Shown one piece after another: positions 50,126-60,220 of a DNA stretch of 64,000 nt; the stretch's first letter is position 1, and every line of letters begins with the position of its first letter. The notes below the pieces were generated by a model. It was not told the DNA's origin and did no database searches. It saw only the letters and a list, made by a program, of their open reading frames with translations. This stretch comes from Spiroplasma sp. TIUS-1 (GTDB taxonomy: Bacteria > Bacillota_I > Bacilli_A > Mycoplasmatales > Mycoplasmataceae): positions 620,001 through 684,000 of the forward strand of contig NZ_CP048387.1 in NCBI RefSeq assembly GCF_010365785.1. The letters are read 5' to 3'. The translations under genes were made by a program, and so were the position numbers.

Positions 50126-50852
50126 ACATTTTATTTTTTACTTTTTTTATTTCAAATAACACTTCAAAATAAATAGCACCAATGTAATTAAGAATAAATT
50201 TAACTAATTCACCAGGATTTAATTTAGATTCTTTGATAACTTTAGTCATTTCTAGATATTGCATTTTTGAAGCTACCAACAGAACAGAACCATATTCAAT
50301 ATTATCTTCTATTTTACCCAAAATATTAATTGAGTCATCTATATAAGAACCAATTTCAGAAAATCTATTTAACATGTAAGCTGTAACTTCTGAATTGCCT
50401 CCTTTTTCTTTTAAAGCTCGTATTGATCCCATAATTACATTGCCTAAAATTGACTTAAAAATTTGTTCACTTATATTGTTTAAATCATCCATTGATTTTT
50501 TATAATTTGATTTATCTTGCATAATAAAATCTAGTATTTTAAAATAGAAGTTAAATATATGATCTAATGAGTCAACTGCAACAGCGATTGTGTTTTCATC
50601 ATCTGTCTCTAAATAATCTTGTACTTCTCGTAAATGCATTCTTGAGGCCGTCAACAAAACACTTCCATAATCAATATTTTCTTTATTAATTGCTAGCATC
50701 CTTGAAGCACTTTCAACAATGTCTTCTATCTCGTTAATTCTGTTTTCAAAGAATTTTTCAGCATCAGGATTTATATCTTTTAATTTCTTATTTTCAATTA
50801 GTAAAATACTTTTAAATTCTTTAACCTTATCATTAAATTGATCTTTTGTCAT
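50124..50852 (-). CDS. Helical protein with an internal duplication
   Basis: 242 residues with no signal or membrane segment. Two halves repeat: NIDYGSVLLTASRMHLREV (~60-78) corresponds to NIEYGSVLLVASKMQYLEM (~190-208), each preceded by a helix with an Ile/Glu pattern and followed by a helix rich in aromatic residues. The halves are each ~110 residues, so the gene arose by domain duplication. No known family is recognised. It is flanked by the degV cluster and the Trp tRNA genes. Confidence 0.65.
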   Translation of the reverse strand: MTKDQFNDKVKEFKSILLIENKKLKDINPDAEKFFENRINEIEDIVESASRMLAINKENIDYGSVLLTASRMHLREVQDYLETDDENTIAVAVDSLDHIFNFYFKILDFIMQDKSNYKKSMDDLNNISEQIFKSILGNVIMGSIRALKEKGGNSEVTAYMLNRFSEIGSYIDDSINILGKIEDNIEYGSVLLVASKMQYLEMTKVIKESKLNPGELVKFILNYIGAIYFEVLFEIKKVKNKM

Positions 50853-50907
50853 GTAAACCTCTATTTATATAATTTAAAAGTATTATGCAAATAAAAGCAA
50901 ATAAATT

Positions 50908-50940
50908 AAAAACATGCCCAAATTAAGCATGTTTATTTTT
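50908..50940 (-). terminator. Terminator after tRNA-Trp(CCA)
   Basis: ACATGC pairs with GCATGT around a nine-base loop, followed by U residues on the minus strand. Confidence 0.7.
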
Positions 50941-50947
50941 TTCTTAT

Positions 50948-51022
50948 TGGCAGGAGTGATAGGAATCGAACCCACAGCACTTAGTTTTGGAGACTAATGT
51001 TCTACCATTGAACTACACTCCT
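50948..51022 (-). tRNA. tRNA-Trp, anticodon CCA
   Basis: A 75-base cloverleaf with CCA encoded. The acceptor arm is AGGAGTG/CACTCCT, the anticodon loop is CTCCAAA and the T-loop is GGTTCGATTCC. The anticodon CCA reads UGG only. It is the downstream member of a tandem pair. Confidence 0.97.
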
Positions 51023-51026
51023 AAAT

Positions 51027-51056
51027 AATAAAACCACCTTTAAGGTGGCTTTGTTT
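51027..51056 (-). terminator. Terminator between the two tRNA-Trp genes
   Basis: CCACC pairs with GGTGG around TTTAA and is followed by U on the minus strand. It lies between the UCA gene (upstream) and the CCA gene (downstream). It may lower readthrough so that the UCA tRNA predominates. Confidence 0.7.
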
Positions 51057-51061
51057 CTAGT

Positions 51062-51136
51062 TGGCAGGGGTAACCGGACTCGAACCGATAACACTCGGTT
51101 TTGAAGACCGATGTTCTGCCATTGAACTATACCCCT
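51062..51136 (-). tRNA. tRNA-Trp, anticodon UCA (reads UGA)
   Basis: A 75-base cloverleaf with encoded CCA. The acceptor arm is AGGGGTA/TACCCCT, the anticodon loop is CTTCAAA and the T-loop is GGTTCGAGTCC. The UCA anticodon decodes UGA and UGG, which explains the in-frame TGA codons across the window. Confidence 0.97.
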
Positions 51137-51176
51137 ATAATTTGCCTTTTGTAATTATATACAAAATGCAATATGT

Positions 51177-51611
51177 TTATTTACATTCATTACATATTCC
51201 ATGTAACTCAATTTTATAATGATTAACTTCAACGTTAAATTTTTTACCAAGACTAATAAAAGAATTCATGAATTGTGTATTTTCCTTTTTATCATCAACA
51301 TCAATAATTTTCGAACATTCATCACATTTGATGTGAATTAGATGAGGTTTAATTGCTTCATAAATTATATATTTACCATTAAATGTATTTGCATACAATA
51401 AGTGATTTTCAAGTAATAAATCAATGTTGTTATAAACAGACATAATATTTACTTTACTGTCCATTTGCTTCAACATATCTATAAGTTCATTAATTGTGAA
51501 GTGTTTTGTTCTTGAAATTATTTTAATAATATTGATTCGTAATTCAGTTAATTTGATTTTTAATTCTTTTAATCTGTTGATATAAAAATCATTCATTTCA
51601 GTTGAATTCAT
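51177..51611 (-). CDS. Fur family transcriptional regulator
   Basis: 144 residues. The N-terminal winged helix includes LRINIIKIISRTKHFTINEL and a recognition-helix-like segment (NIMSVYNNIDLLLE). The C-terminal dimerisation domain has two CxxC pairs (CDEC ~98, CNEC ~140) for structural zinc and His residues for a regulatory metal. Whether it senses iron, zinc, manganese or peroxide is not decidable. Its ATG overlaps the acpP stop (TAATG). No obvious target box is seen beside it. Confidence 0.82.
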   Translation of the reverse strand: MNSTEMNDFYINRLKELKIKLTELRINIIKIISRTKHFTINELIDMLKQMDSKVNIMSVYNNIDLLLENHLLYANTFNGKYIIYEAIKPHLIHIKCDECSKIIDVDDKKENTQFMNSFISLGKKFNVEVNHYKIELHGICNECK

Positions 51612-51835
51612 TATTTAACCAATTCTTCAATTGCAACAATAATGTCATTAATGGTTTTAATACTCATCAATGTATCATCTGAAAGTTGAATATTTAGTTT
51701 TTGTTCTAGATCAACAACACTATCCATTAGGTCAAGTGAATCGATACCAATTTCTTTTAAATCAGATTCTTTTGTGATATTACCTTTTGCACCTTTTGCA
51801 ACTAGTCCTTTTTTTATTTCTTCAAAATAGTTCAT
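51611..51835 (-). CDS. acpP: Acyl carrier protein
   Basis: 74 residues. The DSLDLMDSVV motif carries the serine (~33) that receives 4'-phosphopantetheine. The protein is acidic and helical. Mollicutes usually lack fatty acid synthesis, so ACP may serve lipid incorporation or other acyl transfer. It is coupled to the Fur-family gene downstream, an unusual pairing. Confidence 0.88.
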   Translation of the reverse strand: MNYFEEIKKGLVAKGAKGNITKESDLKEIGIDSLDLMDSVVDLEQKLNIQLSDDTLMSIKTINDIIVAIEELVK

Positions 51836-51893
51836 ATTTACCTCACAAATACATTATATATATATATTTACTCGATAAGAAAATAGGCAACTA

Positions 51894-52571
51894 CTATTTT
51901 GATTCAATTGAATAAGACCATTCAAATGGTATATTAAAACCAACATAAATAGCTTTAACATTTTTTGGTTTATTAGTATGGTCATAAGAAAATTTTAATT
52001 CTACTCTTTCACTTAATGGCTCAAGTTTTAAAAACTTCTTATTAAATATCATTTCAAAATTATCTTTATCAATATAAACTTCATCTCTTTCAAATTTAAC
52101 TATATCAATCTTTTCAAATAGTGAAAAATTTATATCAATACTTTTTGATGTGAATTCTAATTGATCACTTTTTTGAACACTGTATTCGACTAACACATTT
52201 TCGTCTTGTGTATACTTGGATGATTCTTTCTTTACTATTAGTTCTGCCAAGCCAATATCATCTTTGATGCTTAACATATTGATATTAAAGTCCCTATAGT
52301 CAAAGTTCGTTTTTTTTATTAAGTTTATTCGTTGAATAACATTAAATACATTTATGTTATTTAATGGACCAATTTCAATAAAACCTAATTCATCATTTAT
52401 ATTTATTTTATTTTCAGACTCAACTTCTTCAGTTATCGCATCTTGTATTACGTCAACTCCAGAATTTAGGTAGTGAATAGTTTTATACACAATTACAGAA
52501 GGAATATAAATTGTTGGCATAACTAGTAGTGAAATTCATCCAAGCTTTTTAATTAATTGATTCTTTAGCAT
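51894..52571 (-). CDS. Membrane-anchored protein of unknown function
   Basis: 225 residues when started at the ATG at 52571, which reaches back into the end of the preceding gene (23-base overlap). An N-terminal membrane segment (~8-30, with GWISLLVMP) precedes a beta-rich outer or cytoplasmic domain. No family is recognised. AAAGGAA lies ten bases upstream. The overlap ties it to the 375-aa gene and the two probably act together. Confidence 0.6.
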
Positions 52572-53676
52572 TCATAATTATTTCCTTTATTTTTTTATCA
52601 TCACCAAAGTCAAGATTGGTTAAATTAGTACGTTTCCAAACATATTTTGTTTGTTCAATTAATATTCCTTTTGCACTATTACTTAGCATTGCATCAACTC
52701 TACTTTCATAATTTAGATTTGACAATGCAGAGTAGTGAATTGCACCTATTTGTATGTCGTATTTGATATCTGAATTTATATGTGCTTTTGGATTTTTTAC
52801 AATAAAATTTTGTGCATTATTTTTGTCATTTACAACCATATGTTTTTGATCATCATATCTTGTTGAGAATTTAGATTCAAAAATCGTGTTTTTGCCTACT
52901 TGATTAACTTGAAAATTTAGAACATCCTCATAGTTATCTTCAAATTTATCATTATAAGAAACAACCTCGGATTTGATTGAGCTTTTATTAACTACTACTC
53001 CTGTAGCTATTGTTTCTGTAATAGTTAGCAAAGGCTTACTAATATTTCTTCACGATACGTCATCATAATTTCCGTATTCAAATTGAACATACTCAATTTC
53101 ATTATTAAACTCAAATTTTGGTGAATATCCTTCTTTGTATTTATTTATTTGATTGATATTAAATTTATAATTGGCAAAGTTAGTTCTAACTATTTTAGTA
53201 TCTAATGTTGATTCTTTAATCATCTTTGGTCTGTCTCCATATACAAAATTAACTAATTGGTTATCTTTATATATTGGTGTTAAGTCTATTGAAGCAAAAG
53301 CTATTTCATTTTTGCCATCAACCACAGTTCTTACCCCTATGTCTATTTTATTATTTACTACTTTTTCATAAGGTATTTCGATTGACTTATATGGTGTGCC
53401 CTTTGAAAATAAGAAGTTTGGTGAATCACCATTTATAATATTTGTTCTAAAGTTATCATAGGTAAATTGATATGTTTGTTCTTTAAAATTATCAGCTTCT
53501 CGATTTATTGCTGGTTTTACAAAAATTTTATAGTGAGCATTTTTTTCATCATTATTGAAAACATAGTTAACATAAACAATTCCAAATCTAATTTTTCCAT
53601 TGTTATTAACTACCTTTAGTGAATCTTCAAGTGTTCTATTTTCATCTTCAAGTTTTATTTTGTGTTCGTAATTCAT
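52549..53676 (-). CDS. Protein of unknown function, 375 aa
   Basis: 375 residues, continuous only when a TGA at about codon 210 is read as Trp. The start is the ATG at 53676 directly after GGAGGTCTT. No signal peptide or clear membrane segment is seen in the first 200 residues; a mildly hydrophobic stretch lies near 220. The composition is polar and beta-strand-like with many Asn, Lys and Tyr, as in mollicute surface proteins. No family is recognised. It shares a 23-base overlap with the anchored protein downstream. Confidence 0.6.
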
Positions 53677-53702
53677 AAGACCTCCAATATTGTTAACGTC
53701 AC

Positions 53703-53732
53703 AAAATAAAAAAATTCCCAAAGGAATTTTAA
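53703..53732 (-). terminator. Terminator of ktrB
   Basis: AAAATTCC pairs with GGAATTTT around four bases, followed by a U-rich run on the minus strand. Confidence 0.8.
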
Positions 53733-55403
53733 TTAACCGATCATAACATCTTGTTCTAAATATTTAAATCTCTCTTTTGAACTTGGCTTAACAAAAGCAA
53801 GTAATGTGTTTGATATACCTAATTGACCAATGAACATAGTAATAATCAATGCAAACTTAGATGCCATTCCAAAGCTTGTAATTATATGAGTGTTATATGG
53901 TGAAAATCCTACCGTACCAAATGCTGAGAAAACTAGAACCATAATATCTGTCATATCAAAGCCCTCAGCCATTGCTTGCGTATAACTGTCTACATATATT
54001 ATAAATATCATACTTACACTTAGAATCATAGAAACTACAAACACAGCCATAGATTTTCTAACTGTATCTTGTGGAATAGTTTTTGAGAAAGCAGAAACAG
54101 ATTTTTTATTTCTAATAACTGACCAACATAGAATTAATAAGATAGCAAAGGTGGTTGTTCGAATACCCCCAGCAGTTGATGAAGGAGCAGAACCAATAAA
54201 CATTAATGTTGATAAAACTACTCTTGAACCTTCATTCATGCTTCTAATATCAATTGTTGTAAACCCCGAGTTACGCGAAGCGCTAACATTGAAAACTATA
54301 TCAAATAAACCTTTATGTCAAGATACTGCAGTCACTGTATCGACTCCATCTGAAATATTATGTGTATATAAAATATTTGAATCTTGTCCTGATGATAATT
54401 CTGTGAAAAATACCAATAAAGGTCCAATAAAGAATAATGCTGAATAAACAGTAAAGTTTAATTTTGTGAATAATGAGAATTGAACATGTTCACCTGTTTT
54501 CATAGCTCTAATTTTTTTCTTTACATCATGATAAGTTGGATAACCAAGTCCACCAATAACTCATTGAATTAAAAACACTGATTGTATTGAATAACCATAT
54601 GGATTTGTATTGTACCCTTGTAAAGAATTATCTGAAAATATATCCATACCTGCATTATTAACAGCACTTACTGAATGGAAAATTGAAAACCACAATGACA
54701 TTTCAAAGTTTCTAAATGGTGATTGACCAATTGCCTTACCATCTTGCATTAACGAATCATGGTCTACTTCAATAAAATAAAATCCAAAGAACAGTACAAA
54801 TGATCCAATTATTTCAACAATAATCAAGAATACAAATGCATCTTTAATCATCTCTGTTGTATTAGATAAAGCAATACCACCACGTTCTGTTTGTGCTGTA
54901 ATTTGATCATTTACAGAAATCTTTTTGTTAAGCATAATCAATAAAGTAATTTTAATTGTTAGCACTCCAATTCCACCCAATTGAAATAGAATTAGTAATA
55001 TTAACTGACCTCAGAAAGTGTATGTTGATCAAACAGGCGCAGTTACAATACCTGTATCTGAAAGAGCTGCAGAAGCATTAAATATTCCAGATATGTAATC
55101 TCAATTATATTCCGAACCACTTACTGAAATAATTCCAGGAATCATTAATAAGAATCCTGTAAACAAAACTGTAAATAGATAAATCATAAAAATCTTACCA
55201 ATTACTTTTGAGAAAGGCATTGCCTTTTTAACTTTAGCAAAAAATGATGATTCTCTTACTCATTTTTTAGATTCAATTCTACGCTCTCTTATCTTATCTT
55301 TTCTTGAACGCCTCTTTTCTTCTCGAAGTTCTTTAACGTCATCAGAGATGTTAGTTTCTTCTAAATTTTTTGAAGTATTTTCAACTGAATTATTTGTTTT
55401 CAC
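53733..55403 (-). CDS. ktrB: Potassium uptake channel subunit KtrB/TrkH
   Basis: 556 residues with a basic cytoplasmic N-terminus of ~60 residues, then the four membrane-pore-membrane repeats of the Trk/Ktr family. The selectivity-filter segments are seen in order: LSDTGIVT, NNAGMDIF, SRNSGFTT and FGTVGFS. It imports K+ together with the RCK protein KtrA encoded divergently. GTG at 55403 with GGAGG upstream is the preferred start. The potassium system keeps turgor in a wall-less cell. Confidence 0.93.
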
Positions 55404-55428
55404 AAGCCACCTCCTTTTGAATTAATAT

Positions 55429-55461
55429 CATTATACAACTTATAGACATTATTGTATAATT
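55429..55461. promoter_or_regulatory. Mirror-image divergent promoters of ktrB and ktrA
   Basis: ATTATACAA at 55430-55438 and its exact inverse TTGTATAAT at 55452-55460 face opposite ways, each carrying a perfect TATAAT for one strand. They are only 13 bases apart, so polymerases for the two genes would compete. The arrangement could also be an operator. Confidence 0.55.
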
Positions 55462-55487
55462 ATATAAGTTTATAAGGAGTTAGCAAC

Positions 55488-56174
55488 ATGGCAAAAAAGA
55501 AAAAAACATTTGCGATAATTGGAGCCAATAACCTTGGTATATCTATCGCTCGTGAACTTGATAAAAAGAAACAATTAGTAAATTTATTTGATATTAATGA
55601 AGATAAATTAAACTTATATATGGATGAGTTTGAATTTGTTGAAGGAATCATTGCTGATTGTACAATAAAACGTACACTTGAAAAGAATGGTGTTGGTCAA
55701 TTTGATAGTGTTATTGTATGTATGGGTTCAAACATCAATTCTTCTTTAACAGTTACCCTTAACTTAATTGACTTAGGTATTGATAACTTCTTAGTTCAAA
55801 CTAATGATGATAAACATAAGCGTATGTTGTTAGCTTTAGGTCTTAAAGAAACACAAATTATTATTCCTAACGAAATATCAGGTAAATTAATTGCGACAAA
55901 ATCATTATTCGATATTGACGTTGATGTTCAATCAATTGATGATGAATATATTTTTGTTAAATTAGATTTATTAGAAGAAACAAACTTCGATAAGACAATT
56001 CAAGATAATAACTTAGCTGCAAATAAAGAATTTACAATTGTTCAAATTAGACGTGATGGTAAAATTATTATTCCTGATGAATATACAATGTTAAAAGAAA
56101 AAGACTTGTTGTACATATTTGCTAAAAACACAATCATTAATGATTTAGTTTTAAAAATTTGTGGAGTTGCTTAA
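55488..56174 (+). CDS. ktrA: Potassium uptake regulator KtrA
   Basis: 228 residues. The N-terminal RCK domain is a Rossmann fold with the glycine motif GANNLG and an acidic end of strand 2 (DINEDK). The C-terminal RCK_C domain follows (~140-220). It gates KtrB in response to nucleotides such as ATP/ADP. AAGGAG precedes the ATG. It is divergent from ktrB, whereas in many genomes the two form one operon. Confidence 0.92.
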   Translation: MAKKKKTFAIIGANNLGISIARELDKKKQLVNLFDINEDKLNLYMDEFEFVEGIIADCTIKRTLEKNGVGQFDSVIVCMGSNINSSLTVTLNLIDLGIDNFLVQTNDDKHKRMLLALGLKETQIIIPNEISGKLIATKSLFDIDVDVQSIDDEYIFVKLDLLEETNFDKTIQDNNLAANKEFTIVQIRRDGKIIIPDEYTMLKEKDLLYIFAKNTIINDLVLKICGVA

Positions 56175-56187
56175 TATTTTAAATTAA

Positions 56188-56220
56188 TAAAAGAGTGGAT
56201 TTTGTTCCACTCTTTCTTTT
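56188..56220 (+). terminator. Terminator of ktrA
   Basis: AAAGAGTGGA pairs with TCCACTCTTT and is followed by T residues in the plus direction. Confidence 0.8.
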
Positions 56221-56228
56221 AAAAAAAT

Positions 56229-56258
56229 AAAAAAAATATTCTCAAAAGAGAATATTTG
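56229..56258 (-). terminator. Terminator of the PTS IICB gene
   Basis: AAATATTCTC pairs with GAGAATATTT around four bases, followed by a U run on the minus strand. Confidence 0.8.
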
Positions 56259-56262
56259 TTAA

Positions 56263-58407
56263 CTAAGCGGCTTTTTTAGCTGCACGTTGTTCTTTTAGAA
56301 TTTTAATCATTCTTGGTTTAATAGCTTCTTGCTCCCCACCATAAACAATTTGAACTGTTTGAGTTCCTCTTACAAGAGCTCCAGTTGTTCCACCAAGAGA
56401 CATAACTCCTGCTTTATCAAATTTTGTATTGTCTACTAATGTTAAGCGTAATCTTGAAGCACATGAATCAACATCTAAGATATTTTCTTCACCACCAAGG
56501 AATTCTATAATTTTTCTAGCTTTTTCCATACGAGCATCTTCTTTATCGTCTTTAGCTGATCCAGATGAAACCACGTTTCCTTCTGATTCAATTCCTTTAG
56601 CAGCCTTGTAGTCTGCTTTAGTTGCTAATTGCGCATCAGAACTTCCGTCACGACCTGGTACCATTACTTTTCCATATTTTACTGCATAGTAGAATGCGAA
56701 GAAATAAATTGGTCCCATAGCGGCGACAACTATTAAGATTCCAAATGCTGACATAGCACTCATAGCTCCAGCTAAGAATGGTACGATTCCAAATACGATG
56801 TAATCGATGAATCCACCTGAAACTGTCATAGAAATGTGTGTTCCCATTAATCCAGCAAATCCGAATGAGATAGCTGCTAATGGCATATGTACACCATAGA
56901 ATAATCATGGTGCTAAGAATAAGAATGTGTATTCTAATGGTTCTGTAATACCTGTTAAGAAACATGTAAACGCTGCAGAGAAGTAAATACCCATAACGTT
57001 TTTTCTATTTTCTTTAGGTACATTTAGAAACATCGCTACGGCTGCCATTGGCAATCCTAACATCATGAATCCAAATTTACCTGATTGATATTGTCCCATG
57101 TTTAGACCTAAATATTCGAATGACATGAAGTTAATTCCAACTTCGTTATTCAAGTTTGAAATTACGGCTGCCATCATATATTGGTCACCCATTTTTGAAT
57201 ATAAGGCTTCATTTGTACTTACTGCTGTAAAGAAGTCGCTTCAAGTAAATGTTGTACCTGTAAATGCTGTAGCTTTTTCAATAAATTGTTCTACAGTTAA
57301 CCCATTATAAGTTCCACCACTTGTAAATGCCTCATTGGCTTTATTAATTGTTTCTGAAATAGATCCACCAGCTGAAGTTCATCATAATGGTGCATAAAAT
57401 ACATGGTGAAGTCCAAATGGTACTAGTGATCTTTCAATCATTTCAAATATGAATGAAGAAACACCCATTGGCGCTTTACCTGATTGTTCCCCCAAAACTG
57501 CTAAACCAGTTCCCAATAGAGGTCAAATGAACATAAAGATAAATGATAATGGTAATACAAATACAAAAGTTGCAATTGGAACAAATTTTGTACCTGAGAA
57601 GAATGAGATTGCTGATGGTAATTGAATTGTGTGATATTTGTTGTAAGCTGCCGCAGCAATTGCTCCTACAAATATACCAGCAAAAACCCCAGTATTCAAT
57701 GATTGAATACCAATGTTGTTTGTAATCAATCCACTATTAATAACTCCATATCATAATAATGAAAATCCTTGTTGCCCATCTGAACCTAGGATTGGAGTTT
57801 TGTTACCAGTTAATAAGACACCATTTTGAGATGCTATTGATTGTAAATAACCTAGCGCATCTGAGTTCAATGCTTCTCAACCTTCTGCAATTGTTCAAGG
57901 TGCTCCATTTAAACTTGAAATTAATGCAATTTGCTCATCACTAAGAGTTTTAATAAATTCATCTAAATATTTTGCAGCTTCTTCAGCTGTTACTATATGA
58001 TTTAGTGGTTGAATTAACGCTGCTTGTGCTCCGTTCATAACTAAGAACCCTACTACAGCAGTAATAGCTGCAATACCTGAGTCTTTAGAATATGCTAGAG
58101 CAACAGAAATACAGAATAATATTGGTAAGTTTCCAAAACAAACATCACCGATTTTATTCATAAATGTTCCTAAGTATCAAACGAAGTCAGGACCTTGTCA
58201 GATCCCAACATCATTAATTCCAGCTGCACTACCTTGATTAGCAATTGCCGCCCCTACACCTAGGAAAACCCCGGCTATAGGTAACAATGCTATAGGTAAT
58301 AAGAAAGCTTTAGATAACTTGGAAAGAGTAGGCATAATTCCTTTTCCAAAGGCTTTTGATTGAGCTTTGAAACCAGAACTAAACCCATTTCAAGTTGGTT
58401 TATTCAT
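56263..58407 (-). CDS. ptsG: PTS glucose-family transporter subunit IICB
   Basis: 714 residues. The IIC membrane domain (~30-580) includes [15 protein letters not shown] and the [12 protein letters not shown] motif of the glucose/N-acetylglucosamine family. The IIB domain (~630-714) has the phosphorylated Cys in [13 protein letters not shown] (~644) and the KAGVMSLGG segment. There is no IIA domain, so a separate IIA is needed. It couples sugar entry to phosphorylation. AGGAG precedes the ATG at 58407. A 30-bp dyad lies in its leader. Confidence 0.92.
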
Positions 58408-58424
58408 ATTTTTTCTCCTATATA

Positions 58425-58454
58425 AATTGTAACTTAATCTTATTAAGTACAATT
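58425..58454 (-). promoter_or_regulatory. Large dyad upstream of ptsG
   Basis: Arms AATTGTACTTAAT and ATTAAGTTACAATT are inverse repeats apart from one extra base, around AAG. It could be a repressor operator over the promoter, or an RNA hairpin comparable to the antiterminator target of GlcT-controlled ptsG genes. Confidence 0.45.
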
Positions 58455-58463
58455 TAAGTATTA

Positions 58464-58499
58464 CAAAAAAAAAAAAAAATACAAGACATATCTTGTAAT
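58464..58499 (-). terminator. Terminator of the cobalamin-linked operon
   Basis: TACAAGA pairs with TCTTGTA around four bases and is followed by 14 U on the minus strand, 35 bases after the permease stop. Confidence 0.85.
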
Positions 58500-58533
58500 A
58501 TTTTCCAATATTTTATTTTTTTCAAAAAAATAT

Positions 58534-60195
58534 TTATTTTCAAATTCTTTTATAGTTGAAATATCCAACAAGTGACAATATTATTGAAATTAAAACTTCA
58601 AACAATACTACTAATATATAGTTTGTACTGGCTTGTAGTTTACCTACTTTAATTGCTTTTAATTCATTTTCTGAAACACGATATGCCCTATCAATTCTAA
58701 TATCTTTAGCTTTACCAGTATTTGATTTGTATTGTTCAAATTCTTTACCAACATTCAAATCATATGAGAATCTTGGAGTTTGAACAAAACTTAATCCATT
58801 AACTGCATATATATCGTCAAAAATCCTATTATTAATTGAATTACCATTAGCAATAAATGGCAAATAATTAAACATATTAAACATCATATATGTGTCATAT
58901 GATGGTTGTTCTCTATAAAATGTTCTTATTTGTTTTGAATCAATAGTCAATGAGTATCTTAATGTTTGAAATAACAATCAATAAAATGTAACTTCACCAG
59001 GATCTACATAATCACGTCTAAATTGGTTTAAACTGACTTCACCGTCTGTATCAAATAGTCCATATTCAAAAATTGAACCTGTAGTACGGATGGCACTTCA
59101 TGCTGTTGAATTTATCATTTCATTTATTAAGAAAAAATTATCAAACTCATTTAAAAAGTACTTAAATAATTTGTTGTACTTTCCGTTTTCAATATTTAAA
59201 CTTATTAATTTATTTAAGTAATTATTTGGCTCTAGAAAACTGTGATTTGGTTTATTGAACATTAGTTTATTTCAATCATTGATGTTATTATTTTGTTCAA
59301 TTTGTTCATTTGCTTTTGATATACCTTCCAGCATCTTATAAATATTAGATTCAGGATCAGTGCTTAGGTTATTGTCCAAATTAATTTTCAATTGATCATA
59401 GATTCCTTCATTTCTGATGTCTCCAAAATAAAAAATTCTTTCATATAATTGTCAAGATTTTTGTGCAGAACCTTCATCTAGTCTTATGTCAAGACTAGAA
59501 AAATCATTTCGCAAGAATTCATATTCCTGGTTATCATCAATGAAATCAGAAAAACTTTTCCCAATATTCAATTTGGCATTTGATGAAGCTAAATCTCGAG
59601 CGTTAGTTAGTTTCACACTATTAGCAATTGAACCTGTAAAACTTATATTAAATATTATTGGGGAAATAACATTTGAAGATACAAATAACAAAATTAGTAT
59701 CATTGTGATTACTCTATTAAATAAGAAAAATCCTATGACTAATAAATTAATTATTAATATGTTAAATATTATATTTGCCAAATAAGAGAACATAATTTTA
59801 TCAACAGTTACATAACTCCTATCTGGGTTTATTGAAATCAAACCTATTAATTTAAAACACAATAAGAATGAGATTACAAATAGTGAAAATAAACATATTA
59901 CAAAATATCTAACCAAAAATATTTCTCTAATTTTTACTCCAGATCTCTTTTCAATTGAATATAGTCCGTTTTTAATATGACTTGAAAATAGTATGTTGGC
60001 CAATATTAAGTTTATTATAGTTATAAAAGTAAAATCAATAATTAAATATATTTGATTTGTTGTTTTAGTGTTTGATAAATACTCACTTATATTTGTATTT
60101 TTAATTCTATCAATCAAAATACTATAAACAACTGCTGAAACTAAAAATAGAAATACTATTGCAACTAAAAATCAATTTTTTAAAATTGAAATCAT
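58534..60195 (-). CDS. ABC transporter permease in the cobalamin-linked operon
   Basis: 553 residues. Hydrophobic segments lie at ~8-30 and ~50-75, with a cluster to ~200. A ~320-residue outer domain follows, with a last membrane segment at ~525-548. The design is like the permease at 1-1646, including the short EKRSG motif after the second segment. The start is uncertain: ATG at 60195 has no good ribosome-binding site, and an in-frame TTG lies four codons upstream. The gene follows its ATPase by about 25 bases. It ends the operon led by the riboswitch. Confidence 0.72.
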
Positions 60196-60220
60196 GCACT
60201 GTTTCAAAACACATAATTTT

